A stretch of 44,038 bases of DNA from Candidatus Gottesmanbacteria bacterium RIFCSPHIGHO2_01_FULL_46_14 (GCA_001780895.1 MFJJ01000033.1:1-44038); one strand, 5' to 3'. Positions 32,834-41,401 are shown, counted from the first letter of the stretch. Notes: generated by a model from the sequence alone, not told the origin. Made by a program: numbers and translations.

Positions 32834-33623
32834 ACTATTATCGGTTATTATCCCGGCCTATCATCAGGAAAAAACAATTAAAGAGGATATCACCGAGATA
32901 CTGATTGCACTTTCCCATTTGGAGGATATTTCTTTTGAAATAATTGTGGTTGTTGATGGAATGATGCAGGATAAAACATTTGAAAGAGCAAAAGAAATCC
33001 GTAAGGAAAACCTTCGGATCGTGGGATATGAGCACAATCGTGGCAAAGGATACGCGGTTCGGTATGGGATGGCACGGAGTAAAGGTGACCTTATCGCGTT
33101 TATCGATGCAGGAAGCGACATTAAGCCCGAGGGGATTTCAATGATGATATCTCATTTTCGGTGGTATAACGCTGACATTGTTATTGGAAGCAAGCGTCAT
33201 CCCGTGTCTAAGGTAAACTATCCTTGGTACAGGAAAATTATTTCTTTTGTGTATCAGTTGATTGTAAAGGTCCTCTTTGGTCTATCGATTCGTGATTCTC
33301 AAGTCGGTCTTAAGTTATTTCGAAGACAAGTTCTTGAGGATGTATTACCGAGACTCCTCGTGAAACGATTTGCTTTTGACATCGAAATGCTAGCAGTAGC
33401 TCGTTCACTTGGATATTCAAGGATTTTTGAAGCTCCTGTTGAGTTGGATTTTTCAGCACAGAGTTCCCTAACGTCAGTTAAACTATGGCGAGAAATTGCA
33501 AGTGTCCTGTGGGATACGGTTGCAGTGTTTTACCGTCTCCGAATTTTACGATATTACGATGCGACCAACAAAAGACGGTGGCGATATGATCCAGAACTTA
33601 ATTTCCGTATAAACTTGCCATAA
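32817..33623 (+). CDS. DPM1-like GT2 glycosyltransferase, DAGSD variant
   Basis: A 268-residue family 2 enzyme: LLSVIIPAYHQEKTIKEDI, IIVVVDGMMQDKT, HNRGKGYAVRYGMARSKGD, and FIDAGSDIKPEGI, where the usual DAD is replaced by DAGSD. SQVGLKLFRRQVLEDVLP and FDIEMLAVARSLGY are the downstream conserved blocks of the DPM1-like group. The lysine/arginine-rich C-terminus (NKRRWRYDPEL) has no membrane helix. It probably makes a polyprenyl-phosphate sugar; the altered DXD leaves some doubt about metal use. It overlaps the flippase by 17 bp and the GT4 gene by one base (TAATG). Confidence 0.82.
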   Translation: MSRVPKLLSVIIPAYHQEKTIKEDITEILIALSHLEDISFEIIVVVDGMMQDKTFERAKEIRKENLRIVGYEHNRGKGYAVRYGMARSKGDLIAFIDAGSDIKPEGISMMISHFRWYNADIVIGSKRHPVSKVNYPWYRKIISFVYQLIVKVLFGLSIRDSQVGLKLFRRQVLEDVLPRLLVKRFAFDIEMLAVARSLGYSRIFEAPVELDFSAQSSLTSVKLWREIASVLWDTVAVFYRLRILRYYDATNKRRWRYDPELNFRINLP

Positions 33624-34735
33624 TGAGAATTCTTATCCTCAATTGGCGTGATATTAATAATCCCGAGCATGGTGGGGCGGAGATTCTTACTCATGAAATA
33701 GCAAAGCGCTGGGTTGTTTGGGGACACGAAGTGACGCAGTTTTCGTCTTTCTTTGCAGGAGGGGTAAAGACAGAAAATCTTGACGGTGTACACGTAATAC
33801 GCCGGGGATCGAGCATGATCCGTTCATTTCATGTTCCTGTGCACGTCGCTGCATGGTATTGGTACCGTTTGCATAGCCGTGAATTTGATGTTGTAATCGA
33901 CGAAATTCACGGTATACCTTTTTTTTCGACTCTCTATGTGCGCCAGCCCGTGATTGCACTTATTTGTGAAGTTGCAGGCGACCTTTGGAATATTACTTTT
34001 TCCTGGCCCCTGAATCTCATAGGTGCCTTCATTGAACGCAATTATTTTCGTTACTATCAAACCACCCCGTTTATGACAATCTCGAAATCTTCAAAAAATG
34101 AACTCGTACAAAGAGGCGTTCGTGAGTCCCGCATAACGGTGCTTCCTATGGGGGTTACCGTTCCTCCGTTTGCAGGGCAAAAAAGAAAAGAGGAAGTCCC
34201 CACGCTTATATATGTGGGAAGATTGACTAAGGCAAAAGGAATTGAAGATGCAATAAACGTAGCTGGTCGCCTTAAAAATTCTCTCCCAAACATAAAACTT
34301 TGGGTTGTAGGTTCCGGAGATTCCGATTATATGTCGACGCTGACTAAGAAGATAAAATCGCAAGGCCTTTGGCCCAATATCCAGTTATTCGGATATATAA
34401 GCGAACATAAAAAGTATGATTTAATGGCTAGCGCTCATATTTTGATCGCCCCTTCGAGTAAAGAAGGATGGGGACTAACGCCAATTGAGGCAGGCTGTGT
34501 CGGAACACCATCCGTTGCATATAATGTTGATGGACTCAGGGACTCTGTGCTTCACAACAAAACCGGGCTTCTCACAGTGCCTTCGGTTTCTTCCATGGAG
34601 CAGGGAGTACGGAAGCTATTGGGTGACCAAATTTTATATAAAAAGTTAATGACTGGTGGGCAAATGCGTGCAAAAGAGTATTCCTGGGACAATACAGCCA
34701 AAGTTGCCATCGATGTTCTTACAAGGGTTGCATGA
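33623..34735 (+). CDS. GT4 family glycosyltransferase (GT-B fold)
   Basis: A 370-residue GT-B enzyme. The N-terminus is MRILILNWRDINNPEHGGAE, with the HGGAE acceptor loop of GT4 proteins. The middle has SKNELVQRGVRESRITVLPMG. The C-terminal domain has TLIYVGRLTKAKGIEDAINV and APSSKEGWGLTPIEAGCVGT, carrying the E-x7-E motif. Cytoplasmic, with no membrane segments. It likely extends the lipid-linked glycan; donor unknown. The start codon overlaps the previous stop by one base (TAATG), and an ATGA overlap leads to the next gene. Confidence 0.87.
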   Translation: MRILILNWRDINNPEHGGAEILTHEIAKRWVVWGHEVTQFSSFFAGGVKTENLDGVHVIRRGSSMIRSFHVPVHVAAWYWYRLHSREFDVVIDEIHGIPFFSTLYVRQPVIALICEVAGDLWNITFSWPLNLIGAFIERNYFRYYQTTPFMTISKSSKNELVQRGVRESRITVLPMGVTVPPFAGQKRKEEVPTLIYVGRLTKAKGIEDAINVAGRLKNSLPNIKLWVVGSGDSDYMSTLTKKIKSQGLWPNIQLFGYISEHKKYDLMASAHILIAPSSKEGWGLTPIEAGCVGTPSVAYNVDGLRDSVLHNKTGLLTVPSVSSMEQGVRKLLGDQILYKKLMTGGQMRAKEYSWDNTAKVAIDVLTRVA

Positions 34736-35958
34736 AGGTTTTATTTATTACCTCCACATTTCCAAGAAGCGATTCTGATACACAGGTCCCGTGGTTATCT
34801 CATCTTATCTTGGAGCTTTGCAAACGAGGAATTGCCCCTCTGGTGTTTGCGCCATCGTACAAAGGTCTCCCGTCACACACCTATCGTGGCATTCCCGTCG
34901 TTCGTTTTCGCTACGCTCCGGCGCCCCTTGAGATACTCACCCACGAGGAAGGTGCGGTGTTTAAACTTCGGCAGCGTCCGTGGTTATCTGTGCTTTCCAT
35001 TTTTTACCTTTGCGCGGGACTTATGGGGCTAATTAGGCTGCGGAAAAAACAATTTGATATTGTCCATGTGCAATGGCCATTTCCCAATGGCATTCTTGGA
35101 CTTTTTGCTAAGTTGGTTTTTGGCGCAAAACTTATTCTTACATTCCATGGGGCGGAGTTTACCCTGATTCGGAAAGTTCCACTGGGAAATTCGATTCTGC
35201 GATATATACTCTCCAAAGCCGATCAGGTAATTGCCAACTCCACCTTTACGCGCGACTTAATTCATCAAATTTTGAGGATTCCGGTATATATTATCCCTTT
35301 CGCATCTACTGTTTCGGTTGGCCAAAGAGCAACGTTCAAACGAATTTTATCCAAGAAAACATTCAACATACTTTTCGTTGGTCGACTCATTGAGCGAAAG
35401 GGCGTGCAATACCTCATTTGGGCATTTGAACGCCTCCACAAAAAAAATAGTAACGTCAGACTGGATGTAGTCGGAAATGGCCCGTTACTAACCCAGATCA
35501 AAGAGCAAGTGGATGCATGCGGATTGCATGGGGTAGTCAGGCTATATGAGAATATTGGCGAGAAGGAGTTGGTCCGATTTTACCAAAAGAGCGACCTATT
35601 TGTTCTTCCCTCCATTGTCGACCGGTGGAAGGACACGGAAGGGCTTGGCGTCGTCCTTATTGAAGCCATGAGTTTCGGTATACCAGTCATAGCTTCCAAT
35701 GTGGGAGGAATACCCAGCGTGGTGAAGCATTATGAAAATGGATTATTAGTTCCGCAAAAAGATCCAGTAGCACTTGCCAATGCAATCGACGAACTTATTC
35801 GCAACCCAAACCTTGCGAAGAGATTGGGGGAAAATGGCGTATCTTTTGTGAGAAAAAATTATAACTGGGAGTCGATAGTGGGCAAAACTATCCGTCTTTA
35901 TAACAATCCGTACGATAATATTACAGGAAGCTATGGTAAAAGGCGTCGCGCCACTTAA
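34732..35958 (+). CDS. GT4 family glycosyltransferase (GT-B fold)
   Basis: A 408-residue GT-B protein beginning MKVLFITSTFPRSDSDTQVP, followed by FDIVHVQWPFPNGILGLFAK, LILTFHGAEF, ILFVGRLIERKGVQYLIWAF and DTEGLGVVLIEAMSFGIPVI with GGIPSVV, all standard GT4 features. A hydrophobic stretch near 85-100 (SVLSIFYLCAGLMGLI) may be a membrane-association helix. It is the last gene of the 22-gene run. Its final 38 bp overlap the convergent gene at 35921, so no stand-alone terminator fits between them. The substrate is unknown. Confidence 0.87.
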   Translation: MKVLFITSTFPRSDSDTQVPWLSHLILELCKRGIAPLVFAPSYKGLPSHTYRGIPVVRFRYAPAPLEILTHEEGAVFKLRQRPWLSVLSIFYLCAGLMGLIRLRKKQFDIVHVQWPFPNGILGLFAKLVFGAKLILTFHGAEFTLIRKVPLGNSILRYILSKADQVIANSTFTRDLIHQILRIPVYIIPFASTVSVGQRATFKRILSKKTFNILFVGRLIERKGVQYLIWAFERLHKKNSNVRLDVVGNGPLLTQIKEQVDACGLHGVVRLYENIGEKELVRFYQKSDLFVLPSIVDRWKDTEGLGVVLIEAMSFGIPVIASNVGGIPSVVKHYENGLLVPQKDPVALANAIDELIRNPNLAKRLGENGVSFVRKNYNWESIVGKTIRLYNNPYDNITGSYGKRRRAT

Positions 35959-38140
35959 TGGGGGATCGATATTCAGGTAGCTCTGGTAGCGCCTCGGGAG
36001 CAGGAGTCGATTCGAACACTTCCACGTTATCAATGTAGCTTGTGTACGGGTAAGCAGGGTTTTTACGCTGAAAACTCACCGTCATAAAGCGAGCGTTTTG
36101 GGGTGCTTTAGCGCTGACCTCTACCTTGTCCCACTGGCCGGAAGCGGTCGCTCTTTGAGAAATGGCTACATCCATGCTCATGAGTGAAAGAGTTTTGGCT
36201 GACGCATCGGGATAAAAATCGATGCGCAGGAACCCGTCTTCCTGTTCAGGCTGGCTCGTGACATTTTTTATCCATCCGGAAGCTGTATAGTGTTTGTCGG
36301 CAGTGACAGCAAGGGGATCAGAAACCACTTTGGTTGTTGCGTCGCCTCCTCCCGGGGGGACTTGCATGGAGCCGGTATCGTTTTTGCCCGTTGTAGTCCA
36401 CTGGGGGGTCATGGGTGATAGTTGAAACGGGTCTACCGGATGCCAGAGAGTCATTGCGTTCTCAAAGCGAAAACGACTTACCATAGCGTCAAGCGAAATG
36501 GGCGGGCGCGGAATTTTAAATACCAGATATCCAAATTCACGTCCTTGCCACGGTTTGTAAAATTCAGCGACAGTATGAGGGATGAGTTCCCGTAACGTCA
36601 ACCCGTAAAAGCTTTCGAGAATATAATCATAGGGTACTTCTCCATACTTGAGAAGCCAGGTTTGTCTCGGAAATTGCCTCCACCAGTAAGTGACACTCTG
36701 AAATTGTTGTATGAGAAGTATGGCAAAATCAGTTCTCTCCTTTGAAAATTCAGCTAACGAATTTGGGCCTTTGGAGTAGTCCCACTCCGAAACGTTTATG
36801 TTTTTGTTTTTGATCGCGTCCTGGCCCTTGAAGTTCATAAAAAAGAACAATTGATACGTTCGGACGTTGCTGTTCGCCGGTAATTTTTCAATAAACCAAT
36901 TGGCCAGATCGTTTATGTTCCAGTCCTTACGAAAGCTTTTGTCAAGGAGGATGACATTTTTGATAGGCTGCACATTAACCAACACTAAAAGTAATGCGAT
37001 GATGATCACAGAGATTTGTGACGATTTCAAAATCGGTTTAACGAGAGAATAAAATCCGTACGCCGCCAACAGCATAATATATGGCATTGGAGTAATAAAA
37101 TTTCTTGAAAATATGCCGCCATTACTAAAGTACGTCATAAAAACAATGAAAGAGCCGGCAAATGCCAGGATAAGAAAAAGTTTCAGTTTTTCTTTGAAAA
37201 ATAGGAAGATGGTACCTATCACGACGAGAACTGACGGCAATCGATCAACTCCCCAATGAAACAGGTAAAAATAGTGATACATGCGAAATCCGAGCGCTCC
37301 TATTTGATAGCGTCCCACGTCCTGCCGATTTCGAAAAAAGGCGTTTTCAATATTGGGAAAATAATACGGATTGATGATGACAAACGTAGCAAGCGCGGCA
37401 GCTACCGCCAACCAGGCATTTTTTCCTATAATATAGAAGAAATTTTTTTTTCGAATGGCCCATACGATATGCACAAGAAGTACCGGTAGGGCCGCAAATG
37501 GTTGGTATTTTAGTGAAAAGGTCAACGCAACAGCCATGCCAGCAAAGACGTATCGTTTGGCCTTATTTTTTTCCAGGAGGAGCACAGACGCATAAAGGGT
37601 CAAAAGTGCAGCAAACGCGTTAATTATATCGGGTAAACCAAAGAGACTGCCTAAGACATGCCTGTGGTTGATTGCTAGAAAAAATGCCGCAAACAGGCCA
37701 ACGGATGTATTAAATAATTTTTTCCCAACGACATAAAGAAGGATAATCGTCGCTGATCCGATGAAAGCAGAGATATATCGGGACCAATACATAGCGTATA
37801 CCATGCGCAAACCAAAAATAGATTTTTCATATATCTCAAAAACCCTGGGGTTGAGCGTAATAAAATTCCATAGACTATTGGGCTCTGTGACAAACAGATG
37901 CAATAAACTGATTGGAATGAAAATATTGCGATACACAAGTGCGTGAATGAGAGCCATGCCCGCCGGATAGTCGAATCGGTCGGGCTTCCAGTTATTGAGA
38001 TTCATGTAAATTGCAGTGACAAAACTCGTCGGCTCGTCTGGATGGTAGGGGTTATAGCCGGGATACACTGCGGCAAATCGCACCGCAAAGCCGATCATAA
38101 TGACGGCAACTACTAAAAGCACATTTTTTTTAAACCTCAT
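35921..38140 (-). CDS. Large PMT-like membrane glycosyltransferase with a C-terminal CBM-like domain
   Basis: A 739-residue protein. The N-terminal ~480 residues are polytopic with YNPYHPDEPTSFVTAIY (Asp35-Glu36), the catalytic-type pair, and YPAGMALIHALVY as the 'HPPL'-like block. From about residue 575 the sequence is beta-rich, with HYTASGWIKNV, ASGQWDKVEVSAKAP and AYPYTSYIDNVEVFE, resembling CBM4/9-type jelly-roll domains that bind glycans. This module would sit outside the cell and may bind the acceptor; that is inference. The start overlaps the stop of the upstream gene by 4 bp (ATGA), making a two-gene minus-strand operon. The 3' end overlaps the convergent GT4 gene. Confidence 0.82.
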   Translation of the reverse strand: MRFKKNVLLVVAVIMIGFAVRFAAVYPGYNPYHPDEPTSFVTAIYMNLNNWKPDRFDYPAGMALIHALVYRNIFIPISLLHLFVTEPNSLWNFITLNPRVFEIYEKSIFGLRMVYAMYWSRYISAFIGSATIILLYVVGKKLFNTSVGLFAAFFLAINHRHVLGSLFGLPDIINAFAALLTLYASVLLLEKNKAKRYVFAGMAVALTFSLKYQPFAALPVLLVHIVWAIRKKNFFYIIGKNAWLAVAAALATFVIINPYYFPNIENAFFRNRQDVGRYQIGALGFRMYHYFYLFHWGVDRLPSVLVVIGTIFLFFKEKLKLFLILAFAGSFIVFMTYFSNGGIFSRNFITPMPYIMLLAAYGFYSLVKPILKSSQISVIIIALLLVLVNVQPIKNVILLDKSFRKDWNINDLANWFIEKLPANSNVRTYQLFFFMNFKGQDAIKNKNINVSEWDYSKGPNSLAEFSKERTDFAILLIQQFQSVTYWWRQFPRQTWLLKYGEVPYDYILESFYGLTLRELIPHTVAEFYKPWQGREFGYLVFKIPRPPISLDAMVSRFRFENAMTLWHPVDPFQLSPMTPQWTTTGKNDTGSMQVPPGGGDATTKVVSDPLAVTADKHYTASGWIKNVTSQPEQEDGFLRIDFYPDASAKTLSLMSMDVAISQRATASGQWDKVEVSAKAPQNARFMTVSFQRKNPAYPYTSYIDNVEVFESTPAPEALPELPEYRSPIKWRDAFYHSFL

Positions 38141-40203
38141 AGTGGATTATTTTTCAGCCGATATACCCTTATGTCTTGGATTGCCGCTAAACAATCGTCG
38201 GATACATATGAATTTAGAGTAATTGACTTGGCCTCTTCTGCCGCTAGTAGGTAGAACGGCTTTGGGTAGAGAAATTCTTCAAATATTTTATACCTTCTCG
38301 CTGGAATAACAATAGGGCTCTTTTTATTATTTCCGGTTTGGAAGGTAAAGCTTCCAACTATAGTGTCTTCTCTGCTGCATGAATTTGGCAGGTCAAGTTC
38401 TAACCTCGTGACAAAACTTTGCTCCGGTAAGTTTACCTGCGCCCCATAGAGATTTGACGTAAAGGTTATTCCGGCGACGGCCTCTTCCTCTTGGAGATAC
38501 CCCTTTTTCGTATGCTCTTTGTCATTTTTCCATATTTTCATAAGCGGAATGCCGTCTTCAGTTATGATGTAGACAGGATTTAGAAAATTTTCAACATACC
38601 GCATCGGGTACCACATGAGCCTGTCTTCAATTTGGGCTGTACTAATAATGTATTCCCCTTTCCGAAGCGTCCCGCTTACCGGATCATCGGTATAGGCGAT
38701 ATCGTTTCGTACCCAAACTCTCGGTAAATTAGAGTTTAATTCATAGCCTAAGACTAATGTGGCGTTGGGTTCGGCATATCTATTTAGCCAAAGGACCGCT
38801 TGTCTATACTCGTTGCCTAAACTTTCGCCCGCACCCGGTATACTTTTTTCTTCCGCGCCTTTAAGACCACCGATCAGCGGATTGAAGTAGAGACTCTCGT
38901 TGGGGTGCATGGAGATCATCTTGAGGGTGATGGGGATAAACGAAAGAAAAATGAGGATCTGAAGTAAAAAACTATAATCTTTATACTGTTTATAACGAGT
39001 ATAGTTTTTATATATTTTTATCAAAAATCCTGCTCCTATCCCCGCGAGGATGGCCATGGGGGGGATGTACTCCATAATCTGTCGGACGCCGCTGTAGATA
39101 ACGGCTCGTGGAAACATGACACGAATTATTGGAACCAAGAACCAAAAGAGAACGAGGAAAAAGGCGTTTTTAGCTATTCCTTTGAGCTTAAATCCGAAAA
39201 TAATACCAAGGAGCCAATAAAGGAGAATTATCAAGGGTGTTGCAAACAGGACATAGTAGAGCGGGTATACCTTAAGTCCAGCGCTTGCAGATGTTCCGAT
39301 TTTTTTATAATACGCAATTGACGCCAACAGAAGTTTTGGTTCAAACCAACTTGCAGGATAGCTACCCACCCAAACGAGTACAAATATCAGCGGAATGAAC
39401 AAACACCATACAATGAATAGACGATTGTTACGTATAAATTCATGGATTTTGACCATACCGGTTTTACGAAACGCAGGGATGATCATGGTCGATATCCAAG
39501 GCAAAAATATAAAAATACTGAAAAGGAAATTAAATTTTGTCGCAAACGCCATAGCGCCTACGAGAGAGAATGCTATGAGATACTTGAGGCTCATTTTAGT
39601 TACTGCAAAAAAGAAGAGGTAGATACTTAAGCTGAAATAAACCGTTTCCGGAATATCTTTCACATTAAAATGCAGCTCTCCCCAATAGAGGGGAAACAAC
39701 GCAAGAGAGAGGGAGGCAATGAGACCGGAAAACCAGCCGAATATTTTCTCGACCCAAAGAAATGTGGCTAAAACCAACAATGCTCCGAGAAGCACCGAAT
39801 AGAAATTATACGAATAGACATCAGAAGCTATCCCGAGTTTTTGGAAAAAAATGTAATTGCTTACGGCGGCTATCATATCGCTAAATACCGGGTGATTGCC
39901 TCGATTTTCGATATCGTCTATGTAGAAAGAAAATGGCATGAACTGATACATGCTTCGGCGGATAACGGTGTGTGTTTTTTCGTCTTTGAACACATACCCA
40001 AAGTCTTGGACATAGCTTCCCCCCTCCAGGTCAGGTAAGTTAGAAAAATCCTTTTTACCCGTTAAAACATAGTTGAGAAACGTCTGTCCCCTGATAAAGT
40101 GGGCACCTTCATCCCAGTTGACTCCGTAGTTAGGAAGGGTTGCAATTGCTAGTATCAAGTAAAGAACGCAAAAGACGTATGGAAGCAGTCTAGATAATTT
40201 CAT
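38137..40203 (-). CDS. Large PMT-like membrane glycosyltransferase (type E)
   Basis: A 688-residue polytopic protein with YGVNWDEGAHFIRGQTFLNY (Asp31-Glu32), NHPVFSDMIAAVSNYIFFQK and HFNVKDIPETVYFS, the features of a PMT-like subfamily shared only with the gene at 41987. The C-terminal ~150 residues are soluble and beta-rich. A segment around VRQIMEYIPPMAILAGIGAG is nearly identical to the 41987 protein at protein and DNA level, except for a 9-residue insertion (TRYKQYKDY) here. The first gene of a two-gene minus-strand operon; an extended -10 lies 18 nt before its ATG. Role inferred as extracytoplasmic sugar transfer. Confidence 0.82.
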   Translation of the reverse strand: MKLSRLLPYVFCVLYLILAIATLPNYGVNWDEGAHFIRGQTFLNYVLTGKKDFSNLPDLEGGSYVQDFGYVFKDEKTHTVIRRSMYQFMPFSFYIDDIENRGNHPVFSDMIAAVSNYIFFQKLGIASDVYSYNFYSVLLGALLVLATFLWVEKIFGWFSGLIASLSLALFPLYWGELHFNVKDIPETVYFSLSIYLFFFAVTKMSLKYLIAFSLVGAMAFATKFNFLFSIFIFLPWISTMIIPAFRKTGMVKIHEFIRNNRLFIVWCLFIPLIFVLVWVGSYPASWFEPKLLLASIAYYKKIGTSASAGLKVYPLYYVLFATPLIILLYWLLGIIFGFKLKGIAKNAFFLVLFWFLVPIIRVMFPRAVIYSGVRQIMEYIPPMAILAGIGAGFLIKIYKNYTRYKQYKDYSFLLQILIFLSFIPITLKMISMHPNESLYFNPLIGGLKGAEEKSIPGAGESLGNEYRQAVLWLNRYAEPNATLVLGYELNSNLPRVWVRNDIAYTDDPVSGTLRKGEYIISTAQIEDRLMWYPMRYVENFLNPVYIITEDGIPLMKIWKNDKEHTKKGYLQEEEAVAGITFTSNLYGAQVNLPEQSFVTRLELDLPNSCSREDTIVGSFTFQTGNNKKSPIVIPARRYKIFEEFLYPKPFYLLAAEEAKSITLNSYVSDDCLAAIQDIRVYRLKNNPL
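38866..39099 (-). repeat. Intragenic block near-identical to 43034-43240
   Basis: Read on the minus strand, this block aligns with 43034-43240 on the plus strand with about 20 differences in 207 aligned bases by my count. The only gap is a 27-bp insertion at 38974-39000. Sequence outside the block is clearly more divergent. The pair forms an inverted repeat about 4 kb apart. Confidence 0.75.
38977..39003 (-). repeat. Three degenerate 9-bp units in the type E gene
   Basis: On the minus strand the units read TATACTCGT, TATAAACAG and TATAAAGAT, followed by TATAGT. They encode YTR-YKQ-YKD and account for the 27-bp difference from the paralog. This looks like local tandem expansion in a cytoplasmic or interface loop. 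Confidence 0.5.
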
Positions 40204-40231
40204 TGTTGGTAAGCGATGATTATTGTATCAT
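40203..40231 (+). promoter_or_regulatory. Candidate promoter for the pyruvyl transferase gene
   Basis: TTGTTG at 40203-40208 and TATCAT at 40226-40231 are separated by 17 bp. The -10 ends 6 nt before the ATG at 40238, so the mRNA would be leaderless or nearly so. It overlaps the start region of the divergent gene. Confidence 0.45.
40222..40230 (-). promoter_or_regulatory. Extended -10 for the minus-strand two-gene operon
   Basis: The minus strand reads TGATACAAT, an extended -10 with 5 of 6 consensus bases. It is 18 nt upstream of the ATG at 40203, predicting a leader of about 11 nt without a Shine-Dalgarno motif. It overlaps the opposing -10 at 40226-40231. Confidence 0.45.
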
Positions 40232-40237
40232 GGACGT

Positions 40238-41401
40238 ATGAAAAAATTGTTAATAACAGCATTTATTGGTTCTGCAAATCTTGGGGACAATGCTATTTTT
40301 GTGGCTATATCCCAACATTTATTGAGTAATAAAACTATCAGCCTTTCAGCATTTACTTCAAATATACGAAGACATACTCATATGGAGCCTGTCCGTTTCA
40401 TTCAAACTATCAATCCTATAAGAATCATATCAGAGATCGCGCGTTGTGACCTGTTGGTTATCGGCGGTGGAGGTATCATTCAAGATGAAACAACAGCATA
40501 CAATCTCATTCGCCATACCTATAAAGCATTGATTGCAATACTCCTTCGAAAGAAATTCATGTTTTACGCAGTTGGCGTAAGCCGGCTTAGGTCTTTGGTT
40601 AATCGCATGCTCGCGCGTTTTGTCCTTGAGAGAGCTGTTGCCGTCACCGTGAGGGATGAAGAATCAAAAAATATTATTCGATCATTAGGAGTAGACCGAG
40701 AAGTATTCGTCACAGCCGATCCCGTAGTGAATTTACGCATCAACAAGCTCGCTCCGTTCCCAAAATCACCGAAGAGGTACATCGTCGTTTGTCTGCGGCA
40801 CTGGTTTGACATCAACCGGTATATCCCGGTGGCTGTGGTAAACAAAATACACTATAGATCCCAAACGAATAAAAAGAAATATGAAGCGTTTCTTGCGGTG
40901 ATCGCTCCATTTTTTGACTGGCTCGTGAGCCGGTATAACTATACCATTATGTTTATGCCTTTCTTCGATCAGCGGGATGACGTGGTGCACGCAGACGTTA
41001 TGAAACACATGAAGCAGCCAGACAGCTGTATAAACATAGGCAGACAGCCGTCGCTTGAAGAAGTGTATACTCGTATCGCCGGCGCCAGTTTTGTTTTAGG
41101 CATGCGTCTTCATTCGTTGATAATCTCCTCGACCCAAAATACGCCGTTTATCGCTCTGACGTACGCACGGAAAGTTTCTAGCTTTGTCGATGAACTATCG
41201 CTTTCAACGTATAGTCTAGGACTTGAAAAGCTTACGGTGTCAGAGCTTGAGGATGTGTGCATCAAGCTCCACTCTGAAAGGACTCATATACAATCTACGC
41301 TCAAACGCAGGTTCGCTGTTTTACAAAGGAGAGAGAAGAGCAATGTCAGAATTTTACGAAAAGTGCTTACTGCAGCGAGTATTCTGCCTCAAGAATGTTA
41401 A
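40238..41401 (+). CDS. Polysaccharide pyruvyl transferase family protein
   Basis: The ATG at 40238 (MKKLLITAFIGSANLGDNAI) gives 387 residues; the TTG at 40223 in the track adds five unlikely residues. The motifs NLGDNAI, LLVIGGGGIIQDE, RDEESKNIIRSLGV and VLGMRLHSLIISSTQNTPFIAL define the CsaB/WcaK-type polysaccharide pyruvyl transferase family. CsaB-type enzymes attach a ketal pyruvate to cell-wall polysaccharides that anchor SLH-domain S-layer proteins. That link is family knowledge; I see no SLH protein here. Some family members use other substrates. It is cytoplasmic, and its 3' end overlaps the convergent gene by 35 bp. Confidence 0.86.
   Translation: MKKLLITAFIGSANLGDNAIFVAISQHLLSNKTISLSAFTSNIRRHTHMEPVRFIQTINPIRIISEIARCDLLVIGGGGIIQDETTAYNLIRHTYKALIAILLRKKFMFYAVGVSRLRSLVNRMLARFVLERAVAVTVRDEESKNIIRSLGVDREVFVTADPVVNLRINKLAPFPKSPKRYIVVCLRHWFDINRYIPVAVVNKIHYRSQTNKKKYEAFLAVIAPFFDWLVSRYNYTIMFMPFFDQRDDVVHADVMKHMKQPDSCINIGRQPSLEEVYTRIAGASFVLGMRLHSLIISSTQNTPFIALTYARKVSSFVDELSLSTYSLGLEKLTVSELEDVCIKLHSERTHIQSTLKRRFAVLQRREKSNVRILRKVLTAASILPQEC

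Noticed and set aside
11052-35958. A mobile genomic island
   Set aside because: No integrase, transposase, tRNA or direct repeats are visible, and no sharp change in base composition is obvious by eye; the palindromic element at 22491 is the only repeat of mobile type.
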